Assembly (NCBI GenBank): GCA_038049695.1
Contig: CP142458.1
Coordinates: 58,809,501 to 58,873,500 of the forward strand
Source of the DNA: Cinnamomum chago
Taxonomy: Eukaryota > Streptophyta > Magnoliopsida > Laurales > Lauraceae
Direction: 5' to 3'
Length of the DNA: 64,000 nt
The first letter of the stretch is position 1, and the number at the start of each line of letters is the position of its first letter. Below, piece by piece: positions 57,197 through 64,000 of the stretch. Position numbers and translations under genes: made by a program. A model generated the notes under the pieces. The model saw only the letters and a program-made list of their open reading frames with translations, had not been told where the DNA came from and ran no database searches.

Positions 57197-59171
57197 TGAA
57201 AGTTAATGCGTATTGAATCTGAAATCACATGACAGAGGACGTCCATGGCTGATCTAGTTTTCAAATCACTGAAACTAATCTGATCTGGCAGCGTGAAACA
57301 GCCATGAATAATGCATAATAACTCCATGAAATCATGATCAACATGTGTTATAATGAAAGGAGATGAAAGAGGACTTATACCTTGATGATATGAAGGCCTC
57401 AAATCTCTGAAAAGAAAACTCCAAAGATCTGATCTCAGCCTGCAGTCAGCAATGCAAGTTGCAGGAATTTTCTGCAGCAGCTTTTCCTTTGATCTTCTCT
57501 TCTATTCCACAACCCAATCTGATTGGCTTTGATTGTGGGATCAAACTATGGATTCCTAGATGGGTTTTCTGAACTATACTTTGTGGAAAATACCCAGACC
57601 TGATTTCCTCTCTTCAATGAAGGAAGAAGAAGAAAACCATGGGCGTCAATCTCCTTCTCACTTGGGCAGCCAATGGAGTTCCAAGTTGTTGCACACCTAG
57701 GGTTAATTCCTATCACCTTGTTTCACATGTTGCACGCCTAGGGTAGTGTGTAATATATTTATAAAGTTCACATTCCTTTAAGAGTTATCTCTAATAGGAA
57801 TGACCATCCCATAAAATAAGCAACCAGCCACCTTAGTAGTGCAACACTTTCTAATTAAAGATACTAAAATTTAGTAAACTTTAATTATAGGAATTCTTAC
57901 CCAAAGAGGAATTCTACCTTCCAAGTAAAGATACCTAGTTAAACTTGGAAACCTCACACAAGGGGCTCCCCTTATGGCTGGCCCACAAGATAGATAAACA
58001 CACCATGGCCCACAAGTTAATATTTTAGCTAGAGTTAAATTCATGTATGCCATCAAAAGCCTATTTGAATTTAAACTCAAAAATATTTTTCCACAAAATT
58101 AATTCAACCACATATCATCTAATTAAATTAGGAAACCATGCCAATATAGGAAAGTGACTAGAAGAGGGACCAAAAGACATATTTACCCTTGGCTCCCAAA
58201 ATGACCAAAATGTCCATGCTAATTTAACCTTAACTCATTCCACTAGAGAGTTATGGTTGCACTCCAGGGACAAATATTAAATTGCAAATAAAGCTCATCA
58301 TAAACTGACGATTGTCTGACCTACCAAGTACAATGACCACAATGCCCCTCTATGTAACATCCATAATCAAGTAGGTTAACCGATGTACTATCTACCTTCT
58401 TGATTACATCTCATCCTTAGAACTTCATACCCTTGACTTAATCATCATCCGGATATCATTCTCTTGATCCAGGGAGCGACCCACAAGTTCAATATCCATA
58501 TGGAACATCCATATACTAAGATCTTAGATTCTGATGATTAATCGGATAATTCTAAGGGGACGATCATTCCATCACACGATGGCATAGATTCCATATTGCA
58601 TTTGCACGTCCCAACTAATCAAGCCCGAGCACCCAAAACACAGAGCTGTTGACCCATGAAAAAGATCTCACCCAATAGTGAATTAAAGCACAAGAACTTG
58701 ACTTCGTCAGTTCATCCACAAATGCTCAAGATTAAGAGCACTGGTCACTCAGTAGCAAGAGGTGACTTGATCTCTCTCTGTGATAGTACTATTTTTAGAG
58801 ATCACACCTTTAATGGTCCTGTTCAATGCATGACACATGCACTAATGAGATATATCCGGGAAAGACCTCCCGTGACTAAGGTAAGTCACCCTGAACACAG
58901 GAGAGTTTCTCACTACAACTTATACCAAGATGAAGTGCCCAACTCCACCTCTCAGTTGTGAACAAATTAGTTATTTCCAGTGTCCATGACTTAGACCTTT
59001 CTGTGTGCAGTCACTACACACCCAAGTCATTTACTAGAAAACAATGGGCCTTACACAACCATACATATACACAAGTAATAAGAGAAAGATGTCATTCTAT
59101 TAAATAACCAATAAATATCCAGTAACAGAGATGTGAGTGCAGTCAGTGGGCTTTAGGGCATACACCAATCC
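57197..59171 (-). repeat. LTR2, minus orientation (5' LTR of copy C)
   Basis: About 1.97 kb. On the minus strand it runs from GGATTGGTGTATGCCC to ...CATTAACTTTCA at 57197, next to the primer site. Its first five bases (TGTTG) are absent, because it is fused to LTR1 at CCAATCC (59165-59171). Confidence 0.9.
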
Positions 59172-59397
59172 ATTTTGGCCCATCCATTTTGGCCCATTTA
59201 TTGTACCCATTTATTGCTTTGTAATTAGTCAAAGTTGTTACTTAATTTTAGGATCTAAGATTTGTGATTGATTTGTAATTGATTGTAATTAGGGTATTAA
59301 GCCCTTATATATACATCAGTCGATCCAAGAATGGGATACGACATTCATCTCTCTTTCTCTTGTTCTGTGTTTCATCTCTCTCTCTCTAAAAGTGTCA
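59165..59397 (+). repeat. LTR1, right outer copy
   Basis: Matches 40551-40793, except for 11 bases fewer in a TTGATTGTAA repeat and a few substitutions. It ends AAAAGTGTCA at 59397, followed by the target duplication CTTTG. The first 13 LTR bases are missing. Confidence 0.92.
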
Positions 59398-59402
59398 CTT
59401 TG

Positions 59403-60716
59403 GATGTTAATTACCATCGGAAGCGCAAAGAATGTAGCATCCTAAACCCGGCTTAAAGATCATTAAGATTTTTCAAGCATGGTTTAGGGCAAACTGTGGA
59501 CATATAGAATCCTATAAGATCATAGAGTTGAATGGGCAATGTTTCTTGCATGTGGACAGCAATCTAAGACCTAGGATTGACCTTCTTATAAATAGTATAC
59601 TTCACTCGCAATTTCTATCTTCTTAATGTGTAGAAATAAATTATCTCTGTTTATACACATCATAGACGTTTTCCCTCATGCTTAGAACAATTATGGAAAT
59701 TGTGTGATTTTTGTGAAGTAATATCTGGACCTTAGGAATGGACTAGAAAACTCTAGTAGGTGGGATTGACATTCCTTATATAATTAAGGATTACATGGGA
59801 TAGACAGGTACTACCAAGAGGTAAAAGAGAAAAACCGTAATTACTGGAATATGGAACTACAGATGAAACCTAGTATCCCTAACTAATTCTAAGTTACGTA
59901 GGGAGTTGCAATAGACCAAATCTAGGTACCCCTCTTGTCTTGTCTAAGTTTAGATGGTTGTAAGACACTTGAGACTTGAAAAGGACTACTCGTTCTAAAA
60001 TGTGAAACTCGATGGCATTAGCTTGTACTTGAAGTAGCTCCCTTAAATGAGTTTTGCTTTCCTAGGAGTATTTCTAGTTGGAACTTTACCTTGGAATCTC
60101 GATTCAGCACCACTTAGCTGTTTAAATCTAACACAGCTAGGACGCCGCTGTAGGATTGTCTATCTTATAACTATATGTAGATTAGCCTTGCTGGAAGTGA
60201 AACCTATGTCACTTGGTACCATAACTGTACTTGATGGCCATAATGTAGATCTTGGGTACTGTTTTATCTTGGCCGAGCATATTTCTCGTGCATCTTCTCT
60301 ATCACAACTCATTGAGTAGGAGAGGGCAATGATACTATCCCATGCTGGATTAGGCTATGTGGTTTGCCAATTTTGCTTAGCTTGTTTCTTGATGTTCTAG
60401 TAATATGTTTAAATGACTCCTTAACTTTATCTCTAATCTTGCATAAATTTGCCTAGCTATAGATTTCGATGAACTCTTAGAAATTCCTATTTATAATTCT
60501 ATATTGATGTTGCATGGAACGTGATTTATGTTTGCTTACTTGCTAGGTATTCATAAACTTAATAGATACAATTGGTGTTGTAGGTAATGGACCCTCAACT
60601 GTTAACCTGGAGGGAAGCGCAGTCGTTGAGGAACCGCAAGTGTACTGGAAGTGGTGCACAGGCGATGTGATCTAGAGGCATTGTGCTGTTGCGCAAGAGA
60701 GGCATCATATTTTTTA
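59403..60716. other. Right flank of the composite element, no gene recognised
   Basis: Continues the sequence broken at 40537. It has TGTAGCATCCTAAACCCG at 59430, a TATAAATAG box near 59589 and a TGTAGGTAATGGACCCTC stretch near 60578, so an older LTR retroelement is possible. No open frame with family features. Confidence 0.4.
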
Positions 60717-62506
60717 GAGATAATTAGCGAAAGGTCCCTCATATAGGACTTGTAAGGCCTCCGGTCCATCAACTTTTCCTCTAAGGCTTGTAATCCATGC
60801 AACTTGAATATATTTCGGTGAGAGGTCCCTAGACACGTCAGCTCATTGAGAGAGGTCCCTAGACACGCCACCTCATAAATTTTAATGACTGATTTGCCCT
60901 TTCAACTGATTAGGCATAAAATTTTAAAATTTTAAATTTTAAATCTTCCATTCTCCCTATTCTTCTTCTTCAATCGTAGTTCCTATATGGCTACAAAGGA
61001 GTTGGTTTACACCGACTTGGACTCTTGATGGTTCTGGTTGATACCGGAGAAGACAGTGAATAGGATCCTGGCCTGGCAAGTGCTGGGCTCGTTGCTTGCA
61101 GCAAAAAAATGTAAGGGTGATTCCAGTTTCCTATTACAGAACCGAACAGATCGGAGAAGATGATCTGGAACCTGGGTTCGTGACCCGGGTGAAGGCCGAT
61201 TTTGCCACCGTTGATGGAGAAGACAGCTCGGAGTTATTGGAGAAGACAGCCTAGAACCTGGGTTCGTGACCCGTTGATAGAGAAGACAGGCCGCGCCATG
61301 CCATCGCCAAAATCAAGGAAGAAGGCGAACGGAAGATGGCTTTTGTGTTTCTGATTCCAGAACGAAGAAGAAGAAGCAAGTAGGCCTGGGCTTTGTAGCA
61401 ATTCCGAGTTGGTTCCAGAACCTGGCCCGTTCCAGAAGTCCATCCCCATTCCAGTCAAAGTCAAATTTAATTGAGTTTTGTATTTTTTGTCAAATTTATT
61501 TGAGTTTTGGACAAATCTATCTGAGTTTTGGCTATTTATCTGACTTCTAGAACAAATTTATTCGAGTTCTGGACAAATTTATCTGACTTCTGGACAAATC
61601 TATTTGAGTTTTTGGCTATTCATCTGACATCTGAAACAAATTTATCTGAGTTCTAGATAAATTTATCTGAGTTCTGGACAAATCTATCCAAGTTTTTGGC
61701 TATTTATTTGAGTTCTAGAACAAATCTATTAGAGTTATAAACAAATCTATCTAAGTTTTTGGCAAATTTATTTGAGTTTTTGAAAAAAATAGGTGAGTCC
61801 AATTTATCTTCATTTTAAAAAAATTTAACTGAGTTTTTGAACGAATCTTTCTGTGTTTTTGGCAAATTTATTTGTATTTTCTTAGATCTATTTGTGTGTT
61901 TGAAATTTATTTGTATTTTTTGAAATAAATTTAACTGAGTTTTTAACAAAAAGACTCGAGTTTTTTGCCACATTATTCGCTAATTTGGAATTTTGGGTTA
62001 TATTAATATTGGCAAATGTATTTGCGTTTTTTTAAATTTATTTGCGTTTTTTAATTTTATTTACGTCTAATGAAATTTATTTGAGTCTTCTGAAATTTAT
62101 TTATATTTTTTTGGAATTTATTTGGATCTTTTGAAATATATTTTGGATCTTTTGAAATTTATTTATATCTTTTGAAATCTATTTGTGTCTTTTTAAATTT
62201 ATCTGAGTTCTTTTGAAATTTATTTGCATTTTTTTAAATTTATTTGCGTTATTTTGAAATTTATTTGTGTGCTTTTAGAATTTATTTGAAAATTTTATTA
62301 TTGAGATTTCATTAATCGTGGCCATTAAATGGTAGTTGACTATTATTAATGGAATATCCCACCAATCATGGGATATGATTTAAAGAAATTGTAAATTAGA
62401 CATATCAGGTATGGGAATGTGTTAGAGGACCTTTAGCTGCATGACTTTTTTTTGTGAACTATTTGCAACAAAGTAATACTTTGAGGGACCTCTCGCCGAA
62501 TCCCCC
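60717..62506. mobile_element. TIR element with internal minisatellite
   Basis: The left end GAGATAATTAGCGAAAGG and the right end, inverted, GGGGGATTCGGCGAGAGG are both followed by TCCCTCA. Motif GAGAGGTCCCTAGACACG occurs twice near the left end. The interior has two copies of AACCTGGGTTCGTGACCCG (about 61169 and 61255). No transposase frame. The target duplication is unclear (TATTTTTTA / TATATTTTA). Superfamily undetermined; MULE-like is possible. Confidence 0.6.
61480..62290. repeat. T-rich degenerate minisatellite
   Basis: About 800 bp made of some 25-30 diverged units of 20-30 bp like AAATTTATTTGAGTTCTGGA, drifting into AAATTTATTTGCGTTTTTT towards the right. Lies inside the TIR element. 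Confidence 0.85.
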
Positions 62507-63564
62507 TATATTTTATTAGTTCCTTCTTCACTATGTCCTTATGTCATGGCTCTTGTTTTGACCATGGTTCTAGTTGTTAAACTTTGAAAACATGTTTGTA
62601 ACTTTGCTTTTGCTTGGGTATATTGTCTGAAGTCCAAGTGTTTGAAAAAGCTTCCGCTGAAAGTTTTGGAATTGACTTGGTCTCACTTTCACAGAACAAT
62701 AACAGTGGCCAGGTATGAGGTAGAGTAGGTGTCAATTGGGTCAGGTTTGGCGCAGCCAATTCTCGAACTCAACCTAACCTGTTGCCATCTGTAAACAATG
62801 TGTCCTTATGAATGTTGTTTTTGACTTGCCCACAACTCCAAGATGGCTCATGATTTTCGTAAAAAAGCAAAATGCACTTTCTTCTAATTTTTTAAATAGT
62901 AGTGACCAATTCATAACATAATATTCCTCTTGATTTGCATATGAGGATTTGATCAAGAAAGTGTACAAGTATGCTAGGTGAACTGGTGAAGAAATCTAGG
63001 TTGATGCCTTTATTGGTGGAATTGTATCACAAGAAGTAATCAAGGTCTGTAGCTCATGTTTGTAAACCCTTCTGCCAACCCTTGATTGATGGGATAAGGC
63101 TGGGTTGATGGTGATGAGCTATAAACCCCTTTAGGCAATGTGAAGCCTAATGAATTTCTATCTGGATTTGTTGTTTAGGTTTTCCTCCCATAAGTTTATT
63201 GATGAGACATATGAAGTGTGTTACATTCCCATCTCTTCAAAGCACCCTCTTGGATGAAATAATTATATAGTTAGTTTTATTTTTTTATGATTTTGCTTAA
63301 CTTTTAAAAATTCAGTTTAAGCCCCTTTCTTTAAAAAATATATTTACTAATTAGTTTGTATTGGATGACACCATGATGCTTAAGACCATTGTCCAATGTC
63401 TTATGATGATGATCATTTTCAAAAGCATTTTTGTTCAAGCTACTGATAATCAGTTGGATCAGATGTGACTTAATTTTTTAATTTATTAATAACAATAGCT
63501 TCTACTTTCTTCTCAATTATGTGAAAATAGTAATAAAAACAATATAGATTCAATCGTGCTACCT
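62507..63564. other. Intergenic, no gene seen
   Basis: AT-rich. A GATGGGATAAGGCTGGGTTGATGG stretch (63090-63115, shown here split as GATGGGATAAGG and CTGGGTTGATGG) resembles an RTE/SINE tail. Nothing else was recognised. Confidence 0.45.
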
Positions 63565-63648
63565 GGCCCGACTGGGGGACCGGATTCACCTGGGATCCAA
63601 CAGTCCTCCTGGGGGACCGGGCCCGAATCCAGTCCCCTAGGTCGGGCC
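63565..63648. repeat. GC-rich imperfect inverted repeat
   Basis: GGCCCGACTGGGGGACCGG at 63565 pairs with CAGTCCCCTAGGTCGGGCC ending at 63648, with a second nested copy of CTGGGGGACCGG between. In a very AT-rich neighbourhood this GC-rich hairpin stands out. ATATAGATT occurs on both sides (63542-63550 and 63662-63670), a possible 9-bp target duplication of a small element. Confidence 0.7.
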
Positions 63649-63670
63649 AAGTGGACTTTCCGATATAGAT

Positions 63671-64000
63671 TTTCTTGATACCAAACTTCAACTTTAGTTA
63701 GTTTTATTTTTATATTTTCCATTCCTTGCAATATATATATATATTTTTTTTATTTTTTATTTTTTATTTCACTCCCATTATTTTCTGTATGTTGAAAAAT
63801 TGTTTTACATGTGATAAATCTAGTGGTGGGTCCAACAATAATAGAAAATAAATTAGACCCAAATCCAATGCACCACAAAAAAAAAATTGATTTTTTACGT
63901 GATTTGTAATTCCATCTTTCTTTTAAAAACCACCCAAATAGTTTGATCATGGATATTAAAAGTTATTAGACGATTAACTTTATTTTCTTGAGGAAACTAC
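63671..64000. other. AT-rich end of window, no gene seen
   Basis: Homopolymer T/A and (TA)n runs at 63729-63770. Nothing recognised. Confidence 0.5.

Larger units (their letters stand above)
40538..59397. mobile_element. 18.9-kb composite copia retroelement bounded by LTR1 and a 5-bp TSD
   Basis: The two outer ends are direct copies of LTR1 (40538-40793 and 59165-59397). CTTTG stands immediately before the left TG (40533-40537) and immediately after the right CA (59398-59402), a perfect 5-bp target duplication. Between them, in order: copia-1 leader and gag-PR-INT (+), LTR1 inverted, copia-2 RT/RNase H (+), LTR2 (+), copia-2 leader and gag (+), truncated LTR2 (-), copia-2 pol and gag (-), leader (-), LTR2 (-), LTR1 (+). 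The right LTR1 lacks its first 13 bases and is fused to LTR2 over the shared CCAATCC. Ordinary nesting does not give these partial, TSD-less inner junctions. Confidence 0.85.

Overview
This is plant nuclear DNA. It is AT-rich and gene-poor, with GT-AG introns of up to 8.8 kb, plant-type Mutator-like, hAT, Helitron, RTE-LINE and Ty1/copia/Ty3/gypsy elements, and two conserved eukaryotic housekeeping genes. The large introns and deep nesting of transposons suggest a flowering plant with a medium to large genome. I cannot name the species from the sequence.

Positions 1-8500 hold decayed Mutator-related coding sequence. A broken MULE transposase lies on + (529-2450). On - lie a putative plant transposon protein (2933-3937), a Ulp1-type cysteine protease remnant (5003-5657) and a plant mobile domain (PMD/MAIN-like) gene with one stop (5888-7368). 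Two clusters of short perfect palindromes, CTATAG-cored and GATATC-cored, lie upstream of the minus-strand genes.

Positions 8800-16307 (+) carry an apparently intact eight-exon BCCIP/Bcp1 homologue of 317 codons. It has one GC-AG intron and an RTE LINE in its last intron. Positions 18951-24322 hold a small inverted-repeat element and a 3.8-kb decayed MULE with about 112-bp terminal inverted repeats and a 9-bp direct repeat outside them. Inside it are a GRF zinc-finger remnant (+) and a PB1-like plus MULE N-terminal remnant (-).

Positions 28122-38690 (-) carry the last three coding exons of a PSMD9/Nas2-type proteasome assembly chaperone. Its final intron holds a gypsy remnant whose two LTR copies are inverted, with a hAT element and a Helitron nested in it, plus a long-hairpin MITE. 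The 5' exons were not found in the window.

Positions 40538-59397 form the most striking structure: an 18,860-bp composite bounded by two direct copies of one copia LTR (LTR1) and a perfect 5-bp target duplication (ctttg). Inside are a copia gag-PR-INT lacking RT/RH, an inverted LTR1, a circularly permuted second copia family (RT/RH, LTR2, leader, gag), and a nearly complete inverted member of that second family. Junctions show short microhomology. After it come a probable older LTR-like flank, a TIR element with a large T-rich minisatellite (60717-62506), and a GC-rich hairpin near 63600.
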